Shown here: positions 32,868-45,450 of the stretch, one piece after another
Numbering within the stretch: the first letter of the stretch is position 1
Layout: each line of letters opens with the position of its first letter
Assembly (NCBI GenBank): GCA_964017235.1
Contig: OZ024931.1
Location: 137,332,033-137,396,032 of the forward strand
DNA: 64,000 nucleotides
Origin: Sabellastarte sp. h YS-2021
Lineage: Eukaryota > Annelida > Polychaeta > Sabellida > Sabellidae
Direction: 5' to 3'
Translations under genes and position numbers: made by a program
The notes under the pieces: generated by a model
Seen by the model: only the letters and a program-made list of their open reading frames with translations
The model's database searches: none
What the model was told of the DNA's origin: nothing

Positions 32868-35039
32868 TTACATATATACAAAATCCCCGCATTTCTGGGT
32901 CTGGTGGTGCACCTGTTGAGCAGCCACCACAGGCCCCAGATGGAAAAGCTCTGAGTCAGCCCAAGCAACATCCTTCAAATAAAACTGGGTGAAGGTGTTA
33001 TGGGATTTCCAGTGGCTGGCTGACAATATCTGTTCTAAGGAGATTCCTGATTGAAAAGCCTTAGAAGCAGCAAAGGCTCTGACATCATGGGCTTTAACTT
33101 GATGTAGGGTGAGGGACTCTTGGTCCGAGAGCTCATAGCATAGGATCACAGTCTGCTTGATTAATGTGGAGATAGTGACAGGTGAGATGTCTTTATCAAA
33201 ACCCTTCTTGAAGGAGACAAAGACTAACTCCTTATTCTGCCTAAGATCTGAGATCCTGTCCAGGTAGTAGTGCAGGGCTCTAACTGGACATAGTGACCTG
33301 TCACCCTTGAGTGACTTATCCAGGGAAGGAGCCAAAGCTGATATGACCACTGGGGCCACACTATCTGGCCCTTCCATAGCCAGCTGATTCTTGGACAGAA
33401 AGCTGGGTGAGGGGTACAAGGACACCTTAGACCAGTCTGACTGGTGTCTGATGTTCCTATGTAACCAAGCATGGATCTCACTCCTGCGCTTATCAGAACC
33501 CAAGGCCATCAGAAAAACAGTCTTGAAAGTCAAGTGTTTCAAGGAGGCCTCTTTCAAAGGTTCAAAGGGAACCTTTGTCAGCTGGTGTAGCACCAGGGAA
33601 AGGTTCCAGAAAGGAATGCCCCTCCTGCCTTTGGGTCTGTCTCTATGGAAACTATCCAGGAGACGATTGAGATTCTCATCTTTGCTGACATTAATCGTGG
33701 CATTACCCAGTTTGTCAGCAATGGCTGATCTGTAGCCATCGATAGTGCCTGGTTGCGACTTCTTGTCCTGAAACAAGTGCAGGAGGAAGTCAGCAATGGC
33801 TTTCAGAGGTGGTGCCCTGAAATCCACCTGATTACTGAGGCACCACTTTGTAAAAATTGTCCACTTTGTCTCATAGACTGATCTAGTTGATTGTCTTGGA
33901 GGAGCCTCAATTTGTGCTGCCACTGCCTCAGAGAACCCTTGCTCCTTGATAGCTGAGGCTCTAGGAGCCAGGCATGCAGGTTCAGATTCGCCAGGTTCCT
34001 GTGGAGAACTTGGTTGAATGGCTGAGACAGCAGGTTGGGTATGTTGGGCAGACACAGAGGAATCTGACTGGACATTGCCACCAGATCCCAGAACCAGGGC
34101 ATGTTGGGCCACCCTGGAGCAGTCAGTATTATCCTGTTGCAAGGGTAGTCCTGTAACTTCTCCACCACTTTGCCCAAGATGGTTGCTGGTGGAAAGACAT
34201 ATGGGTCCAGGCCCTCCCAGGAAAGGCTGAGTGTGTCCACTCCCCAGGCCTGGGGGTCTGGAACCGGTGACACAAACTGTGGGAGTTTGTTGTTGAACCT
34301 GGTGGCAAACAGGTCCATTTGGGGTTGATGCCACCGGGAGCATATAGTTTGGAACACTTCTGGATAAAGTGACCATTCTCTTTGAATGGTCTGGCCAAGT
34401 CTGGATAGTTGGTCTGCTATCACGTTCAGCCGGCCTTGGATGTGACGTGCTCTGAGGGTTACCTGCTGTCTGATACACCAGGGCCGGATTCTCCACAGTA
34501 GGGCACACAGAGAGCTTAACTTCATCCCCCTCTCTTTGTTGATATAGGCAACCACTGTTGCCTTGTCTGTAGCTATCAGTACTGTCTTGTTGCAGCAGAG
34601 GGTTCGAAACTCTTTTAGAGATAGAAATACAGCTTTTAGCTCTAGATGGTTTATGTGTAACTTGCTTTCTGGAAGGGACCAAGTTCCTCTTGCAGTGTGC
34701 TCTTCTAAGTGAGCGCCCCACTCTTCTTTTGATGCTTTTGTAAAAATTTGCAGAGCATGTTTTAGAGGGTGTAATGGTTGACTTGGAAGCACATTGCTTT
34801 CCTCCAGCCACCACTTTAGGTGGGGGTGGAGCAACCTGGAAACCGGGATCACCTTTTCTAGTGATTCTGGGACCCTCCAGTTGTTTTTCAAGTGCCACTG
34901 TATGGGCCTCATGTGAAGTCGCCCTAGGTGGAAATGCTTTTCTGTTGCTGTGAGAAGGCCTATGAGGGACATGAACTGTCGGACTGGACACACTGGACCG
35001 GACAGGATTGACTGGACCTTGTCTGTCAAGGCCTGCCAA
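32868..35039 (-). other. Part of DIRS copy 1: long recombinase-containing frame
   Basis: An open frame of 723 codons. Its C-terminal third is a tyrosine recombinase: KRRSEIHAW with the first Arg, AHDVRAFAASKAF (the HxxR box), ASHWKSHN (the H/W position) and TQFYLKD with the nucleophilic Tyr. The upstream part overlaps RNase H and methyltransferase coding in another frame, which is normal for DIRS1-group elements. The recombinase is thought to integrate a circular DNA intermediate without making target duplications. Confidence 0.88.
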
Positions 35040-37749
35040 CGCTCTAGTGTGGGTCTGACCTTGCCCTCTTTCAGGTTGAACTGGTAACCTACGAAGTTGA
35101 AGACCTGTATGGAACCAGATCTGACTTTTCCCTGTTCACCAGGCAGCCTAGGTCCTGAGACAGGCCTACCAACGTCTGAGTATGCTGGAGACAGGTATTG
35201 GAAGAGGTAGCTCTCACCAACCAGGCGTCTAGGTACTCCTGGATTCTTACACCCCTTTGTAAGGCCATCAGTTTGACCTTTTCGGCCACCACTGTAAACT
35301 CCATGGGTGCTGTGGAAAGACCAAAGGGTAGGACCAACCCTGGAGGTGAAAACGCATGTACTTCCTTGACTGACTGTGAATGGGTATGTGGAAGTACACT
35401 TCTTTGAAATCTATGGAAGTGACCCACTCCCCTGCCTGTAGGGAGGTTCTTGTGGTCTCTGGGGTCTCCATCTTGAACGACCCTAAGTCCAAGAAGGTGT
35501 TCAAGGTGCTCAGGTCCAGGATGGGTCTCCACTGGTTGTCGGGTTTGGGTACCAAAAATAGCGAGTTGTAAAACCCCAGTGAGTTTTGATTTTCTACTGG
35601 TTCTACTGCATTTTTGTTTATCAGCTGATACAGTGCCTCTAAAGGTTTGGACTGTCTCGCTGGGTTTTGGAAGTTCCTTATTGCAGTTGGTGACCGGGTC
35701 AAGTTGGGTCTGAACTGGAAGGGGAGGGTGTAACCCTTTCTCAACATGGTGACTACTTTTGGACTCGAACCCAAGGCTTCCCTTTTCTCCCAACACATTT
35801 GTAACCTTGCCCCTACAGGTGGAAGAGTGACAACAGGAGGGACACTGGTGACAAGATCTGCAGAGCTCAAGTGACCTGCACAAAAAACATCTTTCACATA
35901 TTTTATTTCTGTGTACATGTGACATGCATTGGGATTTATGCCTTTCCTTTGTGGCAACCTGGTGACAATATGGGCATTTGCAACACAATAGTCATAATAA
36001 CACAAAATTTAAAGTCACTTTGCTGTTCCCGGCTACCACTGGTGTTGGGTTCAAGCCAGCTTGACTGGTAACATATACAGAGTTTTTCTGACCGGTCACA
36101 GAATTTACACAGTGATTGTCATTTATGTGGCTTTGAACCCTTAGCCGGCTTCTGGGAGAACGCTGAGGCCTTGCCACGACCTTTCCTTGCTTGTTGCTTG
36201 TCCTTAATCTGCTTCAAAGCAGGGAGAGTGGATTTCTGGTCAGAATGGCCATTTGATTTGTGAATTGCAGCATAAGGGTGGAAGCGACCTTGATGCCTGT
36301 GTGATGTACCCAACGAACGCCTCTTCAGCCTTGGTGATAAGCTGGTCAGGAAACAGTGCGGTTAGATGTACTGGAGACGTTCTTAAGGCATTCACAGTAT
36401 ATTGCTTTACTCCAGCATGTAGGTATTCAAGGAAACTATCCCTGTGAGCCAGAGAGAAGTTAGCCATGCTGATAAATATACCTTCAGATAAGTCCTGCAT
36501 GATTCTGGCCATTACTTGAGATATAGACCGGTTGAAAGTCGTCAAGTATTCTAGTTCATTTACAGCTTGTTTCATCTTCTCTAATGACTTGCCCTTACAG
36601 TCCAGACGTAGGGTTTTAAGCTGAGTGGACATGGAGTCTTGAACCCTAGTCAAACACCTTGACAAACCAGCAGCCTGATTACACATTATTGTCTGTTCAC
36701 GTTCTCCCAATGTCTATTCAGGTCTTGACTGAAAACCCGGGAGGGTGGGGCAGAAGAAAGATTTCGGCATGCAATCCTGTTGAAGGAATGGTCGAGTTTG
36801 GCTGGTTCCGGTGACCAGGTGCGTACTGTAGAACTCTCACTGTCCATCTCAGCATGCATCCTGTACCATCTAGATGACCGGGGAGGTTTGATGAACTGAC
36901 CAGCATTGTCAGTATTTCTGATGGGGTAACCTTCTTTGATGGTGAGGTTGATCTCCTTCAGTGGTGGGCTGAGCATCAGGGACCGAACCGGGGGCCTGAA
37001 CAGGCTGGGTTGCTGTCCCAGCACCGGGAGCCTCAAGAGGCTGGGTGGCCATCCCCATTTCCTCTATTGCTTCACCGGTGACCTAAACAAGGCTCAAACC
37101 GGTAACGCCTGTAGATTGACTGCCAGTGCTAGCACCAGGGTTTCTGGCTGGTGGTTACATCAGAAGCTGGTTTCACAACAGGGTCAACCAGTACTGTGAA
37201 AGTCTTGGCCAATAGCATCACTTCCAGCTGGGAGAACCTCTCTGTCCATTTATCATCTAATTGTTTCAGGTCATTAGCTGAAGGTCTACTGCTAGATTAC
37301 TTCTTGCTGGCAGAGGGCTTTGGAGATTCACTGTATTTCGTCTTCTTCGCAGGGGTCGACTTAAGCTGTGAAGCCTTGTCCTTCTCTACCTTACCCACCA
37401 CCGTCACGTGTGCATCCACGAGAGTGGGAGCAGATGAGGACGCAGTTGCCTTCTTTTCTTTAAGATCTCTGTAAGTGGGGGTGGCCAATTGCTGAGCTTG
37501 TTCAGAGGTAAACCCTTTGCAGATACCACATTCTTTCTTGAGGACGCAGAGGTCGTCACCCACCCCCTTATCAGGACATCGTGCACACTTGGAGTGGCCA
37601 TCAAACCTGCCATAGCATGGCCACAAGTGCCTCATTTCTGTCCTGGAGAAGACATGGTCGTAGATAATGTTGTAGAACTTCTTTTAAGTTGAAATAACAC
37701 GGAAGTATTGGGTGTAGAACAAAAACTTCGCTTGTCATTGGCAATGCCT

Positions 37750-38825
37750 GTCCGATCAAACAACATCTGTATTGGGTAAGCCAGGAAATCTGGTAAGCCA
37801 GGAAGTGCCATACATGTTAGAAAGAGATACAACTGAACCAAGTGAAAGCAGTTTGGCATTTCCTTGTGTTTTGGTCCCGAAAATAGATGATTTCATCAGA
37901 TATTGCATAAACTACAGAAAAGTCACTGAGCAGGCTAAAGAAAAATCTGCCTTTGTGAGCCCAGATGGTCCGTATCAGTATAAGGTAATGCCATTTTGCA
38001 TGAAAAATTCCCAACCCACTTTTCAAACACTAATAACTATGTGTTTGAAGGTCTTAGAAGGTGTTGAGGTGTATGTCGATGACATCGTCATCTTTGTAGA
38101 AAGAACATTTAAAAAGGCTTGAGCAAGTTTTGTTTTGGCTCAAACAGGCAAACCTTACTGTAAGTTTGTCAAAGAGTGACTTTGTAAAAAAAAGGTTATT
38201 TACTTAGTGCATGTTGTAGGTCAGGGAATTGTGACACCAGGCAAAGGCAAAGGTCGAAAGCATTACTGCCTATCATTCCTGAAAATAAGAAAAGTTTAAT
38301 GAGGTTCCTTGAAATGGGGCTTATTATAGAAAATTTCGCAAAAAAAATCTCAGAGATCACTGCTCCACTGACTGAAAAAGGCTGTAAGATATCATTTGTC
38401 AGAGGTTTGTCAAAAATCATTTGACATAATAAAAAGCCTTCTTTGTTTGGCGCCCACACTAACTTCTTGGGACTTCAGTGAGCCTTTCCTGCTGGCTGTG
38501 GACGTTAGTGATGTGGTTGCAGGTTCAGTTTTACTGCAGTCTGATGATAAAGATATCCCATTAGCTATTTTTTTTAAATATAAAGAATGCTTAGCTCTCA
38601 CTTTGGCCATTCAGTGTTTTGATATGTACATATCTTCATTATCAATACCCACTGTTCTATGTATAGATCACAACCCTTTAGTCTTCTTGCACAAACTGAA
38701 GATCAAAAATAGAACATCACTGAATTGGAGTTTAATATTGCAAGAATACAGTCTACACATAGAACATGCCAAAGGAAAGGATACCATCTGTGCGGACACT
38801 TTGTCTGGATGCTTTACTTAGTATA
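37750..38825 (+). mobile_element. Gypsy-type pol fossil
   Basis: Reverse transcriptase (about 37750-38110; FPCVLVPK, INYRKVT, YQYKVMPFCMKNSQPTFQ, VYVDDIVIF) and RNase H (38396-38820; FLLAVDVSDVVAGSVLLQSD, ECLALTLAIQCFD, IDHNPLVFLHK, ADTLSG). This is a partial element with several breaks. No integrase or flanking LTR was recognised. It abuts the gag end of the DIRS element. It looks old. Confidence 0.85.
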
Positions 38826-39469
38826 AAGAAAGTTAATTGTATCTTACAGCTGCTATACTGAACTGTTGTTGGGAGTCAACTGGATACAGTGTCTTGATAT
38901 ATCAGAGAGTGGATTTGCTGTACTTTGTATATTGTTGTATCTGGATATAATGGGTGATTATACCAGAAAGTAAATTACCTGTACTGCAGACATTGTTTAC
39001 TTCTGGATATAGTGTGGATCTACCAGAGGGATATTGACCATATCTTGGAGCGGACAGCATGGTTGTGAAATTTCTCTGCATATCTGTATAAAGACATTGT
39101 GTGTTATTGGACACTGAAAAGATATTGTATCATAGGACATTGAACAGATCACATGATGCAGATATATGTGTGTTAGTGGACACCGGAAGGATCACAGGGC
39201 TGATTGCTGGTTACAGTGGACAAACTTAACTGTTAGTTGCATGGACAGCTTTGTAGCCAGTTTAGATTGGTTTCATTGTTGCATCATTGTATTTACTATT
39301 TAGAGCATACCAGTAGACTGTAATCATTATTTTTAATTGTAAAGCAAATTAGTTGGCACTATATCAAAAGTAATACAAAAGTACAATATTGGCAAAAGCT
39401 TTATTACTTAGTTTAATATACTCTATTCAGGAGCATATATTTGTGTCACAAAAAAATGGTGTCTGCTCT
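38826..39469. other. Unassigned stretch after Gypsy fossil
   Basis: 38880-39230 contains loosely repeated CTGGATATAGTG, GGACACTGAA and TACCAGA words. It could be a decayed LTR or low-order repeat. No definite feature. Confidence 0.35.
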
Positions 39470-40830
39470 ATTTTTTTAAGTTTAGAGAAGCTGTCGCCAG
39501 GGTGATCCAGTGAATCTTTATATCGATCCTTTCTATAGAACCCTCAGCAAGGAAAATGACATTATAGGAATTATGCTATGGGATAAAATGTTTAAAGTTG
39601 GACAATATGCTGATAATACTTTTTATTACTTGATGAAACTAAAAAGTCATTGAATTCTAGTTTCAACTTATTCAATTGTTTTTATAAGTTTTCTCACCTA
39701 AAGTTAAATTTTGAAAAAACCTAAGCAGTTTGGCTTCGGACAATGGAAGGGTAAAAAAATCATTTGCCCTGAACTCAATTTTTCTTGGAGAGATAAATTT
39801 ATGTTATTGGTAAACTCTTTTCATAGAGAACTTGAGAGTTGAATTACAATGCAAAGGTTACAGCAATTGAAACAGACTATCATTTATTGGAAAAGTCACA
39901 GTCATAAAAACACTTGCTGTTCCAAAATTAGTTCATGCAAAGAACCTCCTCCCATCACCAATTAAGGACACTATTAATAGACTTAATAAGCTGTTTAAAA
40001 CATTTATTTGGAAGAAATGGAAATCTAGAATAATATTATCACAACAACAGCAAGACATTTCTAATGAAGGACTAGGGTTGACAAATATAAGCCTTTTGAA
40101 TAATTCCCTGAAAATATCTTGGATCCTGGTTGTAATTAAAAGAAACAAGAGTTTGGGATATATAATTGTTCCCTGTAAAAAATTTCTCTCAATAGTTAAT
40201 CATTCTTTTTGAGTGATGTGTTGAAGGCATGGAGATCACATAAGATTAATTTTGAAAATTATATTAATGTTAGAATATATCCATTAATTATGGGACACAA
40301 ACATTTTGATAAATACAAACATAACTACCAGGAAACTAGAATTCCAGAAAGAAATATTAATACATTAAGTATAAATCAACATATGACTTAAACAAAAACT
40401 TTGTAGACCTTTATTCTCTCTTACATACTGTTTTCCAAGATCATGGAGAAAGAATACTCTTGTAGTAAAATTAGTTGGAAAATTTAACAGATTTTTTCTA
40501 CAAACCCCTATTTCTGAAGAGGTTGTGTCAGAATATTATTGATTAAAACCCCAGTGTACCGTTGAGAAAAAATTAAGGAGCTTCCAGTACAGAAAATTGC
40601 AACATATTTTGATAACAAATAAGTTTTTAAATATTTGTAAAATATATGACAACCTTTGTTACTTTTGTAATAATGAAAATGAAACTTTTGAGCATTTATT
40701 TTGGATGTGTCTTGTGACATATAATTTTTGGAAGGAAGGTATTGTTGTTTTCAAACCTTACATTGATATCAATGGGTTACTTTGCATAACTTCAGTACAG
40801 GTATTAAACACACACATGTATATATATATA
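39470..40830 (+). mobile_element. L1/Tx1-like LINE, 3' half
   Basis: Decayed reverse transcriptase and C-terminus: a palm region with GQYADNTF (usual YADDT) near 39600, KLNFEKT, then SFLGEIN and a thumb-like stretch, and a C-terminal zinc-ribbon-type domain (40597-40740; NLCYFCNNENETFEHLFWMC with a following YNFWKE). This tail is characteristic of Tx1/L1-group ORF2, and the LINE at 55593-55979 has a relative of it. Multiple frame changes. The 3' end is near an ATATATAT tract at about 40820. The last 300 bp are included in the tandem duplication. Confidence 0.75.
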
Positions 40831-42099
40831 TATCCAATGAAAAATGCGCTTGTTTTTCAAAATATTAATATATAAGTAATATGCAATAAGTCAACTGGAA
40901 CTTCTGTTGTTTATATTATTATCAGATAAAGCTACTTGTGAATATGATGTCAATGATAGATTACTCGGCTTCCAAGAATATTGTACAAATGTTCAAGAAC
41001 TTTATCGACAGTATTATCTATTATCATCAGGTGAAGAAAACAGTGAAGATGAATTACATAATATCACAGACAGCTCTGCAAGAAATTCTGAAAATACAAC
41101 ACTGATGCAACAAGATTCTGTTGGTTAGTCACTTTATATGTACATCTTTACTGCACCAACACAATTGCATGAAAGCAATGAGTACTTAAATCAATAAGTT
41201 GACATTATCCATTTTCTAGACTTTTGTATCCTCACTGAATGTCATTATCATTGCAATTTAATGGTTACATTTACTTGCATAAAAGGTAATATTATTGGTA
41301 CATCAGTATCATCTGGTTCCAAAATGTATTGCCAGAAAGGACTTTCCTCTGACAAAGGCTTGCATTCAGGTTTACATCACAAAATATTCCCCCTTTGAAA
41401 TGTTTATCCTTTTTGTATTGAAAATGAAGGCTATATATTTAACCAAGAGCATTTATTTTCTGGTGAAAATGCTTATATTTTGAATATCAAGAGGTAACAC
41501 ACACGAATAGCCATGAAATTAGTCATACCATGTTACTACATACTGAAACAGTGAATGATCACCAGAATTTACATAGTGATGTATGGGTTGAGACCAAACT
41601 GTCAGTGTCACAATATTGTGCATTTCTGATTACAAATCTTTCTATGAATATATTCCATCATTATGCATCATATATCACTTTTATGCTTTAGTAATTTACC
41701 TTTTGCAACTTGAATGGATATTTCTCATAACTAGTTTGTTAGATATTGACACAAATATTGTGATATGTTCAGTATTGTAACAAGCCTTGAACTTTCAAAG
41801 TTTCCAAAACAAAGATGGCTATTCTATAGCCTTATCACTGCACCCTAAATAGGTGTACCAAAGTCACATATAGTCAACTTTCCTATTTCATAAATCTCCT
41901 TGAAACCTCTTTTACTTCCATTTCAATGGCTACACTGAGATGCTCTCTTGTACAGTTCTAATAAGTAATAGTTGGGCCTGTGAGTCTCTCAATCTCAAGT
42001 TGGTGATAACTCTAATATCTTGTGCAGCTGATGCTGCTTAATATTTCATGCAGGCGATGGCTCTCAGTATTTGGGGTTCATTAATATGACAAATCTTAT
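40531..42099. repeat. Tandem duplication unit 1 (1569 bp)
   Basis: The interval 40531-42099 is repeated at 42100-43666 with a constant offset of 1569. I noticed only about four substitutions between the copies, for example 40971 T against 42540 C, 41402 G against 42971 T, and 41568 T against 43137 C. That is well under 1% divergence, so the duplication is recent, or it reflects merged haplotypes in the assembly. The unit contains the LINE 3' end and the candidate exon. Confidence 0.95.
40926..41123 (+). CDS. Candidate host exon (internal, phase 1-1), copy 1
   Basis: A 198-nt stretch open in one frame, bounded by an acceptor-like CTTCTGTTGTTTATATTATTATCAG (ending at 40925) and a donor GTTAGT at 41124. 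The peptide runs KATCEYDVNDRLLGFQEYC, then NVQELYRQYYLLSSGEENSE, then a Ser/Asn/Glu-rich acidic end with DSSARNSEN. Both boundaries fall after the first base of a codon, so the exon is symmetric and can be skipped or duplicated without changing frame. I do not recognise the protein, and no neighbouring exon was found in the window. It is unlike the AT-rich surroundings in keeping the frame with good splice signals. It could still be chance. Confidence 0.45.
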
Positions 42100-43666
42100 G
42101 AATATTATTCATTAAAACCCCAGTGTACCGTTGAGAAAAAATTAAGGAGCTTCCAGTACAGAAAATTGCAACATATTTTGATAACAAATAAGTTTTTAAA
42201 TATTTGTAAAATATATGACAACCTTTGTTACTTTTGTAATAATGAAAATGAAACTTTTGAGCATTTATTTTGGATGTGTCTTGTGACATATAATTTTTGG
42301 AAGGAAGGTATTGTTGTTTTCAAACCTTACATTGATATCAATGGGTTACTTTGCATAACTTCAGTACAGGTATTAAACACACACATGTATATATATATAT
42401 ATCCAATGAAAAATGCGCTTGTTTTTCAAAATATTAATATATAAGTAATATGCAATAAGTCAACTGGAACTTCTGTTGTTTATATTATTATCAGATAAAG
42501 CTACTTGTGAATATGATGTCAATGATAGATTACTCGGCTCCCAAGAATATTGTACAAATGTTCAAGAACTTTATCGACAGTATTATCTATTATCATCAGG
42601 TGAAGAAAACAGTGAAGATGAATTACATAATATCACAGACAGCTCTGCAAGAAATTCTGAAAATACAACACTGATGCAACAAGATTCTGTTGGTTAGTCA
42701 CTTTATATGTACATCTTTACTGCACCAACACAATTGCATGAAAGCAATGAGTACTTAAATCAATAAGTTGACATTATCCATTTTCTAGACTTTTGTATCC
42801 TCACTGAATGTCATTATCATTGCAATTTAATGGTTACATTTACTTGCATAAAAGGTAATATTATTGGTACATCAGTATCATCTGGTTCCAAAATGTATTG
42901 CCAGAAAGGACTTTCCTCTGACAAAGGCTTGCATTCAGGTTTACATCACAAAATATTCCCCCTTTGAAATTTTTATCCTTTTTGTATTGAAAATGAAGGC
43001 TATATATTTAACCAAGAGCATTTATTTTCTGGTGAAAATGCTTATATTTTGAATATCAAGAGGTAACACACACGAATAGCCATGAAATTAGTCATACCAT
43101 GTTACTACATACTGAAACAGTGAATGATCACCAGAACTTACATAGTGATGTATGGGTTGAGACCAAACTGTCAGTGTCACAATATTGTGCATTTCTGATT
43201 ACAAATCTTTCTATGAATATATTCCATCATTATGCATCATATATCACTTTTATGCTTTAGTAATTTACCTTTTGCAACTTGAATGGATATTTCTCATAAC
43301 TAGTTTGTTAGATATTGACACAAATATTGTGATATGTTCAGTATTGTAACAAGCCTTGAACTTTCAAAGTTTCCAAAACAAAGATGGCTATTCTATAGCC
43401 TTATCACTGCACCCTAAATAGGTGTACCAAAGTCACATATAGTCAACTTTCCTATTTCATAAATCTCCTTGAAACCTCTTTTACTTCCATTTCAATGGCT
43501 ACACTGAGATGCTCTCTTGTACAGTTCTAATAAGTAATAGTTGGGCCTGTGAGTCTCTCAATCTCAAGTTGGTGATAACTCTAATATCTTGTGCAGCTGA
43601 TGCTGCTTAATATTTCATGCAGGCGATGGCTCTCAGTATTTGGGGTTCATTAATATGACAAATCTT
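42100..43666. repeat. Tandem duplication unit 2
   Basis: Second copy, directly abutting the first and ending at GACAAATCTT before unrelated sequence. It includes the LINE C-terminal zinc-ribbon stretch (42166-42310) and the candidate exon (42495-42692). Confidence 0.95.
42495..42692 (+). CDS. Candidate host exon, tandem copy 2
   Basis: Same as 40926-41123, with one visible nucleotide change (TTC to TCC; Phe to Ser in LLGFQEYC). Acceptor and donor are unchanged. Because the exon is phase-symmetric, both copies could be spliced in series or used as alternatives. Confidence 0.43.
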
Positions 43667-45254
43667 TGTTTCAAGCACCTGATTATTCTCAGTCTAAATA
43701 AATGTTGTGTATCTCAACCACTGATGAATCTGTAAGGCAGATGACAAATTGCCTGTGTGTTCTTAGGTTTTCCTAGATATTTACTGAGTGTGTGGTTTTG
43801 TGTGCCAGCATTTGTTAATTATGATTGGGAAAGTTTGAATATATATATAACTTATGCAATGCAGGAAGAAAAGAAACAAAACTTGTTAAATATTGAAAAT
43901 GGTTTAATTATTTAACTAATCAAATGTATTACAGTAAATTGGTCCAGCAATGAACAGTCCAATAAAAATGTATACAATAAGAGCAGAGCAATTCACAGAA
44001 TTAGTTGTCAAACTCAAATATTTCTACATTAAATTTTATCACATGCAAAATAACACTATGTACAGCACTGTACAATTCTCAGGGACTGATCATCAAAGTT
44101 ATCACAATTAAAGATTCATTACATGTGGAAACCAGCTAAACAAAATCCCATTATAAACAAATGTTGTCTACAAAGATGGGCCAAATGTCTCCAAATGGGC
44201 CTGGGTCATTTTATTTAAGACTGGAGAAAGGTTAAGAAAATTACTACAATAAGTTTATATGAAAACTTACTATCAAAGCTGTGAGTTGTAAAACTAGAAT
44301 AAATTATAGTAACTTCTCCTAATTTGGGTTATTTACATGACCTTGACCAAATTTGCACAAAAATAGATCTGCATAAATTGAGAATAAATAATTTGCAAAA
44401 AGAATAACATCACTGGAACTGGCACTAAATCACGACTAAAATTACAAACTTTGTATTTCTGAAAAAATTTTCGAAGAAAATTGGTCTTCTCTGATTATGT
44501 CATAAATGTGATGTTGACCCAGGGAGTTTTCAAACTGACTCCATCAGAATATTATAGGGGTGGTGCTTATACAACGTATGTCATTGATATGGAGACAAGT
44601 CAAGCTCCATGCTCAGTGAAGCATAAACACTGCTGTGAACTAATCAATTCTTCGTTTCCACCCCAAACTAAAACTCTGAAATCACTCTCAAACTACCCAG
44701 AACCCATCATACGCAATATACTCTTATAATAGTAAATAACAACAAAACGTGACAACATATTTTTAACCCCTAAACTACAAAGGTACAGATTTCAGGAACT
44801 CTATTTTAATCTCCTACCAAATGTCCTGTGTATGAAAAGATACACAACAGAATAAATACACAAAAGGTCAGTAATAGTTCATTTCAGCCAGATTGATAAG
44901 CATTCCTCAAAATAAACAGTTATACCACTAGCTCATAGGCCCACTTATCTGTAAAGTAAGCAATTACCAGTTCACCATTCAGACTGGGAGACAAGAGAAA
45001 TCAATACTTTTCTTGGTTTGTGCCCCCATTGTACTCTATAGAGTGTTGATAAATGGCCAGATAAGGCCTGGCTTGCCATTATCACTACATATACATTTGG
45101 TTGTGAAATCAGCTATTATTATTATTATTATTGTATATTTATACTCAGTGCAATATCTTCATATACTACAGGACTCAAAGTGCTATTTAACCAATCCGAC
45201 TGTACAGGTACAGCCCCAACTCACAAGTAACTGACAATCCCCTAACTGGAAGAT
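43667..45254. other. Mostly unannotated AT-rich stretch
   Basis: Apart from the dispersed repeat at 44019-44345, I see no feature. The open frame 44481-44729 has no recognisable domain. Confidence 0.5.
44019..44345. repeat. Dispersed repeat, copy 1
   Basis: Starts ATTTCTACATTAAATTTTAT and continues through CAAAGATGGGCCAAATGTCT to beyond 44345. It is about 90% identical by eye to 63676-64000 in the same orientation. The family is unknown, with no coding capacity. Confidence 0.85.
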
Positions 45255-45450
45255 AGAGGCTCAAGGATCACCATTTATCAACGTATTTGAGGTTCTTTAA
45301 CCTGCCACTGGGGACAGGACCAAATGACAGAGGACCGCCATTTTAAGTGGTGATCCAAGCCACTATGTATCTGCCTGTACCTGGGATTGAACCCATGTCC
45401 TCTGAGTTCCTAGCCAAGTGTGTTACCCATTAGGCCACAGTGGCAGATAA
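45255..45450 (-). mobile_element. Second tRNA-headed SINE family
   Basis: On the minus strand CTGCCACTGTGGCCTAATGG (A-box-like) is followed by AGGACATGGGTTCAATCCCAGG with a clear B-box (GGTTCAATCCC). The body reads AAAATGGCGGTCCTCTGTC. It differs from the SINE family at 11283. Target duplications are not clear. A true tRNA is excluded by the lack of a cloverleaf 3' half. Confidence 0.7.

Larger units (their letters stand above)
32239..37690 (-). mobile_element. DIRS-type tyrosine-recombinase retroelement fossil, copy 1
   Basis: Parts in minus-strand order: gag-like region with a zinc-binding patch (about 37690-36120; CARCPDKGVGDDLC), reverse transcriptase (about 36000-35090; WRPILDLSTLN), RNase H (about 34900-34500; ESKLHINHLELKAVFLSL), a Dam-like methyltransferase-type region (about 34350-34050; DLFATRFNNKLPQFVSPVPD), and tyrosine recombinase (33700-32870). 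The RT/RNase H/methyltransferase frame overlaps the recombinase frame, as is usual in the DIRS1 group. The 3' part (32239-32600) has an inverted terminal repeat and an internal complementary region around TATCCAATGGACAATTGCTG. A matching 5' arm was not found before 37690. The element is broken in a small number of places but is the younger-looking of the two. It lies in the LINE at 29439. Confidence 0.9.

Noticed and set aside
33224-34398. Smaller open frames on both strands inside 33200-34400
   Set aside because: Shadow frames of the overlapping DIRS coding regions.
11283-45450. Genuine tRNA genes at the B-box sequences
   Set aside because: Each B-box belongs to a SINE head with a long non-tRNA body. 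No complete cloverleaf was found.
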